Shown: piece by piece, positions 33,349 through 47,100 of the stretch
How the letters are laid out: the number at the start of each line of letters is the position of its first letter
Position numbering within the stretch: the first letter of the stretch is position 1
Source of the DNA: Rhizophagus clarus
Taxonomy: Eukaryota > Glomeromycota > Glomeromycetes > Glomerales > Glomeraceae
NCBI GenBank assembly: GCA_015698045.1
Contig: BLAL01000160.1
Coordinates: forward strand, 1,302,001 to 1,366,000
DNA length: 64,000 nucleotides
Reading direction: 5' to 3'
Notes under the pieces: generated by a model
The model's input: only the letters and a program-made list of their open reading frames with translations
Databases searched by the model: none
Told to the model about the DNA's origin: nothing
Program-made: the position numbers and the translations under genes

Positions 33349-36300
33349 TCATTTCCGATTACTTCCTATTACATTAATTATGGTCAAAAGATGCGGTGTA
33401 TTGGGCATTTGTACATATCCTTTCATTCCCCCACCGCTTTCATTTCTCCCCTCTGAAGCGTTTTGATCATACTTTACTGTTAAGCGCCATCGATTTATAT
33501 CATATACTCCAGATCTAATAAAACATGCTTTAAACACGAACGTTTGTTCTTCATTAGCTGATAAAGTAGCATATTTAAGTGTCGATCCCATCCAATGAAA
33601 TATCATCGGTGTTATGGTTTTATGAAATGAATTGCTAAAGAGGGAAAACTAATATTAATAAATTTTTTTATTTAAAGTTCGATCGATAGTACTATTACCT
33701 TCTGTTTGTTTCATGTTGGTCAGGTGAAATCATCTCCAGTGTAAATCCAATTTTCTTATTCCAAGAACAATTTTTTATAGATATTGTGATAGGAACAATG
33801 CAAAAACTATCGAAGAACAATATTAATTATCATTAAATTTTTAATTTCAAAATTTAAAATTTTATTTACCTTTGAAGTTCAAAATCGTGCTCATATATGT
33901 CCATGCATTGTATAACAAGCTTCAAAGGACTATCGTCTTTAAAGTTCTTATTTTTAGACAAGTTATTTAAAAGCAAAGCTCGCTCTCTGATAGTTTTTTC
34001 AAATAATGCCTTATTAGGAGCTGATGATATACTTAAACCTTGAAAGGGATTTTGTTGAACTCCAAGGTTTATACCAACAATGTAATGATGTCCTTGGCGT
34101 TGTAGTGGAGTTGAAACAGGAGGCGCGCCCGAAGATACAGAAGATATACTCCAATATAATGCCAAGTCGACATCGTTTGTATTATAAAGCGTGAAAATAT
34201 TTTGATACTTATTTGAGGATATGAAGGGGAACTGATTTATTAAAGTATTGGATCTCCATTGAACGCGCGAATTCATTGAAAACCCTTCTAACGGTTTTGC
34301 CGAATTATTAATCGTACGGTCTCTCTATTAAAATTTTTTTTTTTTTGTTATAAAAAAATTTAAAGAAAAAATTATTGATAGATTTAATACTTACAAAAGG
34401 AATGTTTGTAATAGTAAGATCTATTGGAGATGGTTCTGATTGTAAATTCTTTTCGCCTATTAATAATCGTTCTAATGCATTAGATGTGAATGCTTCTGGA
34501 GTTATGTCAGTTGTATTGTTACTTTTTGAGTTAGTCCCATTAACATTGTCATTTGTGGAAATTTTTTCAGCTCTATTTATTCTATAATAAATAAATATAG
34601 TCTGCCGTGGAGTTATTGAAGATTTAGAATCCGCATCTTCGCTATAAATATTAGATTGTATTAATTTGAAATTCATAAACAAAACAAACTATTTTGATTA
34701 ATACCTTGATTCATTATTTATGGGTGTTATTATCCAAGAAGGACTAATTGAAGAAAGTTGAACCAAATGAAATTTCTCATCACTTTGTAAATTTTCGATC
34801 TTTATTCATATTTATGCAAAGTGGTCAATAGAAATTGCGGCGGACATGAAAAATAATTAACAATAAATTACCTCCACACCCAAAATAAATTCGTTTAAAC
34901 CTCGAGTGCTTGGTCTGGTAAAAGCATTAATTTTAAGTGAAGGTAAAACTTGAGTTGTTTTAAAATAACGAAGGCTTCTATATTTCATGGCCATATTATT
35001 GTCCTAGAATTATACGAAATAAATGTAATAAATATAATAAATGTTGAATAAATAAAATTTCTATAATAGTATAATATTACAAGAACTTTAGTCAGTCTAT
35101 ATATATAAGCGAAGTTCTGTGAAAAATCTTTATTTCTAACTTCAACCTTAACCCCTGTTATTTACAGATTCAAAATATTTGGGTAAATGTAATAATACCT
35201 CTGATTCATATGTAAATAAAAATCGGAAAATATGTTTTCCAATGCGGTCTCCACGAATCCAAATCGGTATTAAGGTCGTTCTGCCAGGTGCAAGTGAAAA
35301 CGATGTCGAGTCTGAATTTATACATTCTTTCTGTGGTAATGGAATATTCTTTATATTGGAATTAAAAATTGAATTTTTTATTTTTACTTTCTCGGTTGTC
35401 AGCGAACCGCTTTCTAAAATAATATACAATCGTTAATCTTTAATAAAACTTGGAAAACTTAATTTAAATATTTACCATAAATTTTTTGTTCCAGCATCTC
35501 AGCATCGCCAATACAAAAAAAGCTGGGATGACTCATTTTCACTCGTAAGTCAGTGAGACCTTTTTGTCCTTTGTTGTTTATTTCCAATACAACCTGAATT
35601 ACTTCCCCAGAAAATAATAATTCTGGAAAAGAATGAAAAGCAACTTCGAGTAATGGCATTGGAGATGTCACCAATAGATCTAATGATCGATCTGTAGCAT
35701 AAACTACACTCATACGTTGCTCTTTTGTATCATTCAAGCGTTTTCCGTGTCTCAAGAACTTTTTTATTCCATGAACAAGAGAATTAAGAGTATATTGAAG
35801 TCCAATGACCTTAAGTGTACCTTGCTTCTTAGGTAATACGCGTAAAGAAACCTAAATGAATAAATAAAAAAAAATGTTCTTAGAAATAAAATAAAACATA
35901 AATTATTTATTTATAAATATTCGTAATATTTTACCGTTTTTTTCTCTAAGCCTTGTAAGCATACTTCAGGAAGCATTTCCAAGTCAAATGCTTCAAATTT
36001 AATCAATTTTATAGTTGTATTCTCATTTTTTTGTGTCAGTTCTTCATTACTTTCTTCGCATGAGCTACTAGAATCATGATAAACCTCTGAAGGAATATAT
36101 TCACATTCTAAAATCAAATCATTGATATTGATTTGAATATTCATTGGGTTGTGAACATTAAATTGGACAAAAAATGGTTCTAAATTTTACAATAATATAA
36201 AGAAGAGTTTAAGATTATTAAACAGCCAAGTAATTTTGAGGGAAATTTTTTATACATACCTCCTACAGCACAGACAGTTCTATGCAAATCACTACCTAAC

Positions 36301-39300
36301 AGAGATGGCTTTTTCCTTGGTTTTCCATAAATATCTAATCCAATAAACCCTTCTTCTAGAAATTCTTTTTCCATTATACCCCAAATTTCATCATAATCGT
36401 TAGATTGGAAGTTGGATAACACAACCTTAACGGAAGAACTATCAATTATCGGAATAGGTAGTTCTTGCGGTTCTAAATTAAAATCTTTATCGTTCTTTAA
36501 TGAATATTGCTTTGAAAAGGAGAAAAAAAAAAAATTAACCATTATAAAAATGTAATAATTTCACATAAAGAATTGAATTTACCTTATAAATATATAAAAA
36601 TTCTTTCAAATATGCACTCTGTTGTGTAGCTGGTTGACGACTTGCCCTTAATAACTTCAAGAAAAACTTAAGAGACGTATCAAGGTCGCCTAAATGAAAT
36701 GATTGTCTACCAAGAGCGAAATGAATATGGTCTTCAACTAATGACCAAGAATGATTTTCAAAAATTTTTGAAGCGGCAAGATAACACCTGTACGCATGCT
36801 CACGCTAAAGAATAATAAGGTAAAAGTAATTAAATCTTAGTCATTGCAATTATAGAATATTCTAATAAATGAATTTCTTCGTCATATTCATTTTAACCTG
36901 GTTACATTTCCCATATCTATGACCAGCCATAATCATATGAAATGCGTATTTTCGAATCATCGGTCTGGGACACCTCAGAAAAGCGAGCGCAGCTTGTTCC
37001 AAAAATAATGCACTTCTCAGATCAGAGTCCTAATAAAAACGTAGAATGTATTAATAATAAATCTAACTTAACTATTTATTTTTGTTTTGAAATAACCTAC
37101 ATCACTGGTCATTCTAACTAATGCTGCTGGCGCATCTTTATACAAATTTCTAAATTTCAACATTTCATAATATAACAAAGTTGTTTTTGTTGCATAAAAA
37201 GGTGCTTTAGTACGATTAAGATAAGTGTTTACAGATTGCTCAAAATAATGATCGATGTCTTTGCCAATATTTGTTGAAGCCATCAAAAGACAGATACCAA
37301 TCATTTCCTTTATTATAATATAACAAATAAATAAATAATCAATTAATATTTCAGTATAATATATGTTAAATAAATGCTTACTTGAGCACCAGCATAACAT
37401 TTCCATGCTTTATCTGCCGAAAAATCTTTTTTAACTGTATCATACACAGAATGCGCGAATTTGTAATCTCGCAACATAAATGCATAATCTGCTAATTTAC
37501 GCATTTGAGCTTCAGGTGTATTATATGCATATATCGGAGTGGCCAGATTATTATTATGAGTATTAGACACGTAAGGAGATTGTGCTGATTGCGAATTCAT
37601 TGTTATTGATTTTGACCCTGTGCTAAAATAACGTCTACCAGCACTAAAGAGACGACCAGTAATTCCGCGTCGTGATGATGCCACCTATAAGTAGTATTAT
37701 TTGTGAATATTGTTTTTTCTATTGCGACTTAAGAATTAATAAATAATTTATTATATAAAATCCACCTGTTCATTCCACTGTCGAATATTTCTTTCCATAT
37801 AAGGTATTAAGCTTTTCCTAACAAATTCACCTATAAAAGTATGAACGCCAACAATGTCTCCCTCACTTAAGTACTGACCATATATAACAGTTGGTGGAGG
37901 AATATTTCCCACAAGATTAAAACCAATAGCACTTTGTAAATCAACTCCGATGTTTTCTTTGCCGAAAATCATTTCCTCATTGAAAGACGATGTCGGAGAA
38001 CTTAAGGTTGACATAGTAGGAGATAATGGAAGAGAATAACTTGAAAGAGAAGTTAACGAATTCTGACGAGAATGATGTTCAGAAGAAGTTGATTGCGGAG
38101 AAGATGAAGTAGCAAGAAGAGCCTGAAGGATATTACTTTCATTGATATAAGATGTCCATATATCTGCCACAGAATTGCTAGATTTAACTGGAGAAGTTGG
38201 CGCAGAAAAAGGATCATTCTTCTCGGATGGAACCGTTAGAGGTATAGAATTTAATTTCAATAAATGACAATCAAGCTTATAAGTTCGTTTCATCTTTTCA
38301 AAAACTTCCTGAGAACTAATTTAAAAGTAAAAATTTTAGTTAATAAATTATAATCTCAAAAAGAATGAGGATGGAAAATGAAATCAAATCAAAATAAAAA
38401 TACACACTGTTCCAAGGTCACTTTATGACTATCATGTAAAAGTACATAATATTTCAAAATATTCGGATCCATAAAACCTTTTTCAAAAATAGGTGCTGGC
38501 AGCGTTGTATTGTATAATTGATGCAAAGTGTTATCGATATCAGAATTGGAAGAGCTTACTGCGATTATGCCTAAAGTTTGTCAATAGCACAAAATGTGTT
38601 AAGTCCTAATATTATAAGATTAAAGTTCATTCTAGGTATTAAAAGGATACAAGCAACAGGATGGTCAAAGGTATCATGTTCAGACACGCCAATGAATGCA
38701 AAAAATAGTCGCCGATACTCAGCATACCATGGTGTTATATCATCCTGATTTACTAATAATATTTACCAACAGAAATAGGAAGTCAAAATTTTAGATTAGG
38801 GTAAATAATGACAATTACAGTAATTTCATTGCAAATCTAAAATTAAAATTATGAAAATACCTGCCAAATACTTTTCATTTACATCTGATTTCTTAGAAAT
38901 CGGTGGTAAATCATTCAAAATGTTAGGTTTACCGATCGATTTTACTTTTTCGGCAATAATTTGAGAAGTAAGTTGAACATCGGGTTGTTCTAAACTCATC
39001 AAATGAGCAAAACGAACCGTAAAGTTCTCTACTGGGTTCTTTAAACCTTGTGAATCTTCAACATTGACTAATTACATGAGGAAAATTATACGAAAAGATA
39101 CTTAAGTGAATGTGAGTATTGAATAAAAGAAGGCAAAACTTCTTAAAGTACCTAATCTAAGTCGAATTTTAGTTGTCATACTTGTACTTTACTGTAAGGC
39201 GCCAAACTCATTCTATTACGAACCTCTTCCTTCAATTAGTTCCCCAAAAGGTTTAATTAGAGAAAGGAAATCAGGAAAATTGTTAGCTTGACAAACTTGA

Positions 39301-39458
39301 TCAGCATCTTGCGAAGATATCACGGCAATCCTTGGACTTAAAACGCGTGTAACGAAATCCTTGGGAGTTCGAGAATTAGATTGTTGTTGTATAGTCGGGG
39401 TTGTCGAGCGAGATAGAGTTGAGCCGGAAGTCGAATTCGAACGACTTAGGGATTCCAT
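33349..39458 (-). CDS. TRAPPC8: TRAPPC8 / Trs85, TRAPPIII-specific tethering subunit
   Basis: A multi-exon minus-strand gene, ATG at 39458 and stop at 33349, with about 20 exons and roughly 1,500 residues. Main coding blocks (approximate, in gene order): 39458-39220, 39065-38870, 38760-38650, 38575-38410, 38310-37768, 37684-37384, 37305-37100, 37030-36900, 36805-36590, 36525-36265, 36180-35935, 35850-35475, 35415-35155, 35140-34860, 34800-34710, 34680-34395, 34310-33870, 33780-33650, 33610-33349. Diagnostic stretches: 'VLSPRIAVISSQDADQ' and 'LIKPFGELIEGR' at the N-terminus; 'PWYAEYRRLFFAF..SEHDTFDHPVAC'; 'SLIPYMERNIRQWNEQV' followed by 'GRLFSAGRRYF'; and TPR-like helices in the middle. Trs85 recruits the TRAPPIII Rab1/Ypt1 exchange factor to membranes in secretion and autophagy. 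The C-terminal half is beta-rich and shows the weakest family match. Exact splice sites were not all resolved. Confidence 0.88.
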
Positions 39459-41584
39459 TGGGTTTTAATTTAAATTTTAACTTTCTTTTGTGAACTTGAT
39501 TATCTTATGATGATGATCGTCGTCGTCTGTATCTGACGTTTACATAGAATTTCTATACCAGATTTGGCAAATTTGTGATAATTTAGTTTTCGCATAATAA
39601 TTTTCGCGATAGAGAATGACAAGAGCCCGATATTGAAATTGGGGTTAGTTATGTGATAGTGCGGAATCATGGCGATCTACATTCAAACCGGTTATTTTTA
39701 CTTTTGGGCCTTTTGGGCCGCATCTTCAGATTCCGCGCTATTATATATAACTTTAACCTCTTTTTTTTACGCAGATCACGATTAAACAAATGACGTTTAC
39801 CGTATAGCACTGCATAAGGTACCCCGGGTATATATCAATTTCACCAATTTAAAAATTGAATTATACCCGGGGGTATTTTGTATGGAATATGGAGAAATTG
39901 ACCAGAATTAGCTGAATTTTTGCCAGAATTAAGATTTTTTAACATTATCATGGGGGTAGGTGAAAAGGGGGATCCCTTATGCAGTGCTATACGGTATATT
40001 GAAATTCTACACACTTCAATTTAAATAGAAGTCATTAAAGGTAGATTGTGTGCACATTTAATATCAAATATTTATTTGGAACTGGTGTTTCCTTTATTTT
40101 CACTGAATTTTTTTTTTTTCTATTTTTGACAACAATAATACGTCAAATTCAGTTGTTTCATATTATAAAGTTCTGGGTAAATTAGGACCCGAAACATATA
40201 TAGGCCCAGATGACTTTAATTTTTTACTAAGTGCTGAATATTTTATAAGTCGGTATTCTCAGCTGCGAATACATATGCAAAGAGTGCTATGAATTCAGAA
40301 TGGATCCATCCATATAATAGGAATTTACAAAACCCCCGAAATACATATGTAGGCATAGGTTATTTGGTTACGTATTTTTAATTAAGTGGCACTTTGCAAG
40401 TATTAATATAAAATGCATTTATAGCATTCTATTAGTGGCAATTTTAATGACAAGGGTAAAGTTGATCGAAAAATCAAGATCTGGGATGAGCGGGTTAATT
40501 GGGAATTATCCGGATATCCAGACGTGTAGATAATATCATAATATTTGATAAATATTGGAGGATAACTAAGCTGATAAAGAAATTAATTTCCAAATATACA
40601 GGCGATCAGGTTTTTAAAATTATTCATTTTGACTTTTTTTTTGATGTGGAAATTTATATAAATATTTACGTATACCTAAAATCACATACTGACATATTTT
40701 TGCATGGTTTTTTGTGCAATCTTACTAATAAACCGATATAGTCGCGATTATTTTAATATGATAATTTAATTCCAAAAGAAAAATCCTATCGCGATTACCT
40801 ATTTATACTGATAATAAGCTTGATAAAAATTAATAGAATAAAATTTGTTTAAATTTACCTAAACCTATTTCATTTAGCAAAAGTCCTGAAATCTGTTTAA
40901 ATTTGGTTGGTTACTGCTTTATAATAACATCAAAAAGTGAGAGGAATGAGATAGATAAAGATATTAAAAATCTATTTATTAGAAAAAATATTCTAACATT
41001 TTTAATGTCAAAACTCCTAAATTATTATTACAGTCCTTCTGCTTACATAATCTCCGACAATAGCCGATCATATTTACGCATATCTGATATGTTACATTAT
41101 TTCTGCACGCACACCCACAAAAATCTTTCTCTTTCTAGACTTAAATTATCGTATTTCAATTTTTATTCTTAAATTTTGACTTCGAAATTGTTAGTTTTTT
41201 TCTATTTTAGGTTTAGACTTGATGAACTTGAAAAACATTTCGCTTTGCAAAAAAAAAACTTTTGTTTTGCCTAAAAATAGTAAGTGTAGGATATACAAAA
41301 TGTAAAAACATTTCAATATTCTCACAAACCTTCGTTAAGTAATTATAAATAGGGACGAAAATAAATCGTTTAAAATACATTATTCTCTGTATAACGTTTG
41401 TTTCTATTATCTTCTCGTAATTTGGTTATCTATCCAATTTTGTTTCTCAGTTCAAATTTCTTTTGTTTAACTTAGAGAGAAAGGTGAGGAATTTTCTTAT
41501 ACACGTATACAATTATTTGAATAACACATTTTTTTCAGACTTCTCATTCTAAGTACTGACATATATGCATTTACTTTTTAGGTT
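39459..41584. other. Divergent intergenic region between TRAPPC8 and the DDT-domain gene
   Basis: Holds both promoters. Near the TRAPPC8 start is a GC-richer patch with GATGATGATCGTCGTCGTC (about 39509-39527). At 39800-39994 lies a small MITE. Upstream of the second gene, 41484-41581 looks like a 5'-leader intron (AAG|GTGAGG donor, TTTTTAG|G acceptor three bases before the ATG). The remainder is AT-rich, and the open frames at 40499 and 40903 show no recognisable content. Confidence 0.5.
39800..39994. mobile_element. 195-bp Tc1/mariner-type MITE
   Basis: The ends CCGTATAGCACTGCATAAGG and CCTTATGCAGTGCTATACGG are exact 20-bp inverted repeats, flanked by TA on each side (39798-39799 and 39995-39996). 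Inside are CCCCGGGTATA and TATACCCGGGGG, a second inverted pair, so the left half can fold on its own. No coding. It lies about 340 bp upstream of the TRAPPC8 start codon. Confidence 0.88.
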
Positions 41585-43747
41585 ATGTCGGAAATACAAA
41601 ATTTTCCAGTTGTTCAGGAGAAATCTTTTATTCATGAACAGGACACAACTTTGGCCCCTCTTAGCAAGGAAGACGTTTTGGCACTAGGTGTTGCTGACAA
41701 ACATCCGAGAGATATGCCAGAAATGGCATTTGTTATCGCTTTTTGCATTCAATATAACGAAGCGGTGGGAAACCTCAGTTTCCTTCCTGAGGTAATATCT
41801 CATTTAAATGATGAACTGAACTTTTATATTTAAGTTTCAGTGAGGTTGACTTCGACTTTTCAATAGGAATTAGAAGATGCAATTGTACGTCGCGAGCCGG
41901 TTGATCTAGTGGAGCGTATTCATCGTTATTTTTTACGGAACGTCTTAAACTTTCCAAAGATAATTGAGTAAGTATCTAGGCAATTATTTGCTTAAATGTT
42001 GTTACATTTATTAAGTAGTGATTTTAATGAACAATATAGCAAACGATATTGGATCAGAAAATTGCGCGAGCACTTGCACGAAAGAATTGAGAAGAAAGAA
42101 TTCATTTTCTCTTACAACCCTTTTGATAGGATTAAAAAAAATAAGTACTATGAGCTTTCGAATTTTGAGAAGGCAAGTTATAAAAATACTGTCACTATAT
42201 ATTTTATGTTATGCATCATCTCTGTTTTTAATTTTAGGTTATGATTTTGAAGGACCTGGTGATGTGGCAGTTTAAGGGGTCCGAAAAGATTCAAGCTATG
42301 TGGCAATTTAAAGAATCTGAAAAAGCTCAAGATCTCCGCCCAGATACAGAGAATGTCGTGCGCCCAGTTGAGGTAGAAGTTCTAGGTGTCGATAGCAAGG
42401 GATCGACCTATTTCTATTTGGGTGGTAAGAATCTTTAATTACGATTCTATCTTTATTCTACATCTTTTTCTAACATTATAATTCTTCATTTACAGTTGGA
42501 GCTCGAATATATAGAGAAATCCCGTCTGCTGATGAAACTCAGCAATGCGTTTGGGAAGCACTAACAACAACATTACAAGATCTTAAGGATCTAGTTTTTG
42601 ATCGGGTTGAAATCGACCCTGATCGATCTGAAGAGGAACGTCTCTTGTACAAGAGAATTTCCAAGGAGTTGATCCCAGATGTAGAAGTAGGTTTTATTTT
42701 TATTCTTACTGAAAAAAAAAAAAAAATAAATTATTTTACTAAGTAAATTATTTGTCGTTGTTTTTTGTATAGTGCCAATTTGAAATAAAAAGAGCAGCCG
42801 AAGAATCGGCCAGAAGAAAGAAACGCGGCAAAAAGTCTGCGAAAAATAAAGTTCGATACAACAAATCATCGAGAAAGGTGTTATCGGTTGAAGAAACTGA
42901 CGATGAAAATAGTAATCAAGCTGATATTACTGAGTCTGATGTTGGGCCAACACTTTCGGTTTCGATGTGGTCAGTGACACATCCTCCAAACTTGCAGCCA
43001 GTACAGACGGCTCGTGATGTCGGGTGCTTTTCAGCTAATCAAAGGACGAGCTCGGACTCAAACGGTGTAACTACTTCTACAACAATTGTAAATTCCGCTT
43101 CTCAATATGAAGATGATGATGATGTTTCCACGACTACCTCATCAAGCATCCATGAAAAAAACCAAAACATCTTTACGGAAAGGCATGCTGAGACCAGTAC
43201 ACTAAAAAATGTAATCCTTCATAAACGTCGAATGGAAGAAGAAACTTCTGATGATAATGACTCAAATGATTCTGATTATTATTTGGATTCTAACAAGCAC
43301 GTTAAGTTTGGGCTTAATAACGATGGTGGTATGACTAAATCATATTATAATGATGATACTGCCAAAAGATCCAACAGAATGAAGGGAAAAGGGGTTCTTC
43401 GTAATGAACTGCATGATAATTTAGAACTTCGGAATATTGACATGATTAAATCAATTGATAATTATGCTATGTCCAAGAATAAGGGCAAAAGTGTCCTGCG
43501 TCATGAAGGACCAAGTCAAATAGTTGAAGGTAGTTACATGAATAACACTGCCGACATCACCAATTTATCAGAAGTAGTTGATCGGGAAATCTTCAGGCCG
43601 GGACCAGAAGAACTTATTAAATTGGAGTGGTCCCTAAACCACGCGTTCTTCGAAGAATTAGAAATTTTCGGCGAAGATAGTGATTCTGAACTGTCGGAAT
43701 GTTGTGATGATTGTAAAATGGAGGTTGATCACCTCTTGGCACATTGA
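41585..43747 (+). CDS. DDT/WHIM-domain chromatin-remodelling factor subunit
   Basis: Six exons, 41585-41791, 41867-41967, 42040-42172, 42238-42424, 42496-42686 and 42773-43747, join in phase to 597 residues. Residues ~35-130 resemble a DDT domain ('MAFVIAFCIQYNE', 'DLVERIHRYFLRNVLN', 'RYWIRKLREHL'). Residues 137-178 form a WHIM-like block ('YYELSNFEKVMILKDLVMW'). At about 190-220 there is a 'VEVLGVDSKGSTYFYLG' then 'RIYRE' motif, the signature in CECR2/RSF1/Acf1-type partners of ISWI ATPases. A basic patch follows ('RRKKRGKKSAKNK'), and the rest is acidic, Ser/Asp/Asn-rich and disordered. It probably spaces or remodels nucleosomes in the nucleus; which remodeller it serves is not clear. The third intron is of GC-AG type, and residues 156-178 hold a 12-residue tandem duplication. 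Confidence 0.82.
42173..42237 (+). other. GC-AG intron in the DDT-domain gene
   Basis: The donor is AAG|GCAAGT, the strict context that compensates for GC in place of GT, and the acceptor is TTTTAG|G. Splicing it joins 'LSNFEK' to 'VMILKDLVMWQ' in frame across a conserved block. No GT donor nearby gives the same join. Confidence 0.8.
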
Positions 43748-44110
43748 TTTCCTCTTTAAAGACATCCTTAAAATTTGGACAATGTTGAAGGGATCTACTA
43801 AATTAATTTGTGATAATGATAATTACGAATGAGTATAGAAAAGATAAAAATGTACATTAGCAAAACACACTTGTATTTTAATATTTAATTACCTTTTGTA
43901 GAATCTAATATTGTTGTAAATAATGCTATATAGTTTATAATTTATGTATAATTGTTAATTTATACAACGCGCCAAACCGCCTAATCACGTGTTTATGCGT
44001 CATCGTTGGATCAATAAATATGCGTTTTATCTTAACGTGAGTTTGATCTCATTTTTTAATAAAATGTTGAGAAATCTATAAACTTCCACTTCAATTGGTG
44101 TAATAAAAAA
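43748..44110. promoter_or_regulatory. Intergenic region / FGAM synthase promoter
   Basis: 363 bp between the DDT-gene stop and the ADE6/PFAS start. It contains a CACGTG palindrome (43987-43992) followed by TTTATGCGTCATCG, which includes an ATF/CREB-like TGCGTCA word, about 110-125 bp before the ATG. These are plausible activator sites for a purine gene, but this is inference only. Confidence 0.35.
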
Positions 44111-47100
44111 ATGCTAATTTTGCCGGGTAACCCTGCGCTTTCAGATTTCAAAAAAAAATCATTATTAAAAAATATTCAAGCATATGCTCCAATAGATACA
44201 ATTACAGCGATATATATTCATTTTATACAGCCTCGTAATGAAGAATCATTAAAAATATTAAATGATTCGAAGTCAATAGAAAGAGGAGTTTTAGATAACC
44301 TACTTAATTATGGAATTGTTAGTGATAATATTGCCAATAATTCGATTAATGAAATAAAAGAGTATATAACATCCCCAAAACCAATTGCTGATCCACGCAT
44401 TTTAACTGTTATACCAAGACCGGGTACGATTTCGCCTTGGTCTTCTAAAGCGACAAATATATTATATATGTGTAATTTAGAACAACATGTAGAAAGAATT
44501 GAACGTGGTATAGTATATTTATTTGGTATAAAATTGACGGTTGACATGAGACATATTATTTCAGAAAAACTTGTTATGCTGGATCATTTATTATATGATC
44601 GAATGACTCAAATTATTGTTAATCATTTACCATCATCTGAAACTATTTTTAAACATGGTAAACCCGCACCTTTAAGAATTATCGAATTAAGCGATAATAA
44701 TAAAAATTCTTTAGATCATAATTTAGCAGCGAAAAAAAAGTTGATTGATGGAAATAAGCAACTTGGATTAGCTTTAACGGATGATGAAATTGATTATCTA
44801 GTTGATGCTTTTGCTGGTGATTCCGAGAATAGTTTGGCCAGAAATCCAACGGATGTAGAATTATTTATGTTTGCTCAGGTTAATTCGGAACATTGTCGGC
44901 ATAAAATATTTAGAGCTGATTGGATAATTGATAATGAAAAGAAATCGTATTCATTATTTGGCATGATTAGAAATACTCACAAATTAAATCCTCAATTCAC
45001 TTTATCGGCTTATTCCGACAATGCTGCTGTACTAGAAGGGTTTAAAGCTGCAAGATTTTCTCCTGATAACAATGATTTTAAGTATAATTTATTTGAAGAA
45101 GATGTACATATTGTTGCAAAAGTTGAAACTCACAATCATCCAACTGCAGTTTCACCTTTTCCTGGTGCTGCAACGGGCTCTGGTGGCGAAATTCGGGATG
45201 AAGGATCTGTTGGTCAAGGATCTAAACCAAAAGCTGGTTTGACCGGATTTAGTGTTTCAAATCTTTTGATTCCCGGTTACGTTCAACCTTGGGAAACCGA
45301 TTTTGGGAAACCTTCGCATATTGCTTCCTCATTTGATATTATGATCGATGCGCCGTTAGGCGGTGCTGCCTATAATAATGAGTTTGGTCGGCCTAATATT
45401 ACGGGTTATTTTCGTACCTTTGCTCAAGAAGTTCCTATGACTAATGAAACAAATGAAATTCGAGGATATCATAAACCTATAATGATTGCTGGTGGATTAG
45501 GCACAATTAGACCACATCACGTGTTTAAGAAACAAATAACGTCAGGAGCTCATTTATTTGTATTAGGCGGACCTTCTATGTTAATTGGACTTGGTGGTGG
45601 TGCGGCTTCTTCCATGACAAGTGGTGCTAGTGATGCTCGTTTAGATTTTGGATCGGTTCAACGTGAAAATCCAGAAATGCAACGCAGATGTCAACAAGTC
45701 ATTGATGTTTGTACAGCATTGGGTGATAAAAATCCTATTCAATCCATTCATGACGTTGGTGCTGGTGGATTATCTAATGCTTTTCCCGAAATTGTACATG
45801 ATAGTGGATTAGGATGTGTAATTCAACTACGCGCTATTCCAAATGATGATCCTGGAATGTCACCCATGGAAATATGGTGTAATGAAGCACAAGAGAGATA
45901 CGTTTTGGCTGTTGCACAAGAAAATATTGAATTATTTGAGAAAATATGTAAGCGTGAAAAATGTCTTTTTGCAGATGTTGGTGTTGCTACAGAAAAGCAA
46001 GAGTTGATCTTACAAGATAGTTTGTTTAAAACTACTCCAATAAATCTTCCAATGTCAATTTTATTTGGAAAACCACCAAAGATGTTACGTGAAACGATTA
46101 CTTTGAAACCGCCTCGTATACCTTTTGACACATCTCTAAAGAGTTATTTAGTTGACGTTACTGATCAAGGTGAAATTTTTAAAGACGCGATAAATCGCGT
46201 TCTTCGACTTCCAACGGTAGCTTCAAAATCTTTTCTAATAACTATTGGTGATAGAACTATCACTGGATTGGTTGCACGAGACCAAATGGTTGGACCGTGG
46301 CAAGTACCTGTATCAGATGTTGCCGTTACATCATCATCGTATGGTGTTGGAATCATCACAGGAGAAGCAATGGCGATGGGCGAACGTGCACCAATTGCTT
46401 TAATCTCACATGGAGCTTCAGCGCGTATGGCTGTAGCTGAAGCAATTACAAACCTTGCAGCTGCAAATATTAAATCCATTTCACATATACGTCTGAGTGC
46501 TAATTGGATGTGTGCGGCAAATCATAATGGTGAAGGTTCAGGTTTATATGAAGCTGTACAGGCAATTGGTTTGGAGCTTTGCCCAGCTTTAGGAATTAGC
46601 ATTCCAGTTGGGAAAGATTCAATGTCAATGAAGATGAAATGGAAAGATAAAAATGATGATCAGAAAGAAGTCATTTCACCATTGAGTTTGGTTATTACAG
46701 GATTTGCCACCGTAGTTAATACTCATAAAACTTTGACACCTCAATTAAGGACTGATATAGTAGAAAATACAATTCTTGTATTTTTGGATTTGGCGAATTG
46801 TAAGCAAAGGATGGGTGGATCAGCGATTGCGCAGGTTTATAAGCAGATAGGTAATGAAGTTCCAGATGTGGAAAGCCCTGAGTTAATTAAGTCCTTTTTT
46901 AAAGCTATCCAGGATGTTCGAAAGGGTGAATATGAAAGTATTTTGGCATATCATGATAGGTCTGATGGCGGGTTATTTGTCGCTATTATTGAAATGGCTT
47001 TCGCTGGTCATGTTGGGGTTAACGTAAATATTTCATGTATTTTACGAGATAATGATATTATTGGAGCTTTGTTTAACGAAGAACTTGGTGCAGTTATTCA

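Noticed and set aside
40499-41172. Open frames of 80 and 89 codons upstream of the DDT gene
   Set aside because: Composition follows the AT-rich spacer, and no conserved features or splice partners were seen.
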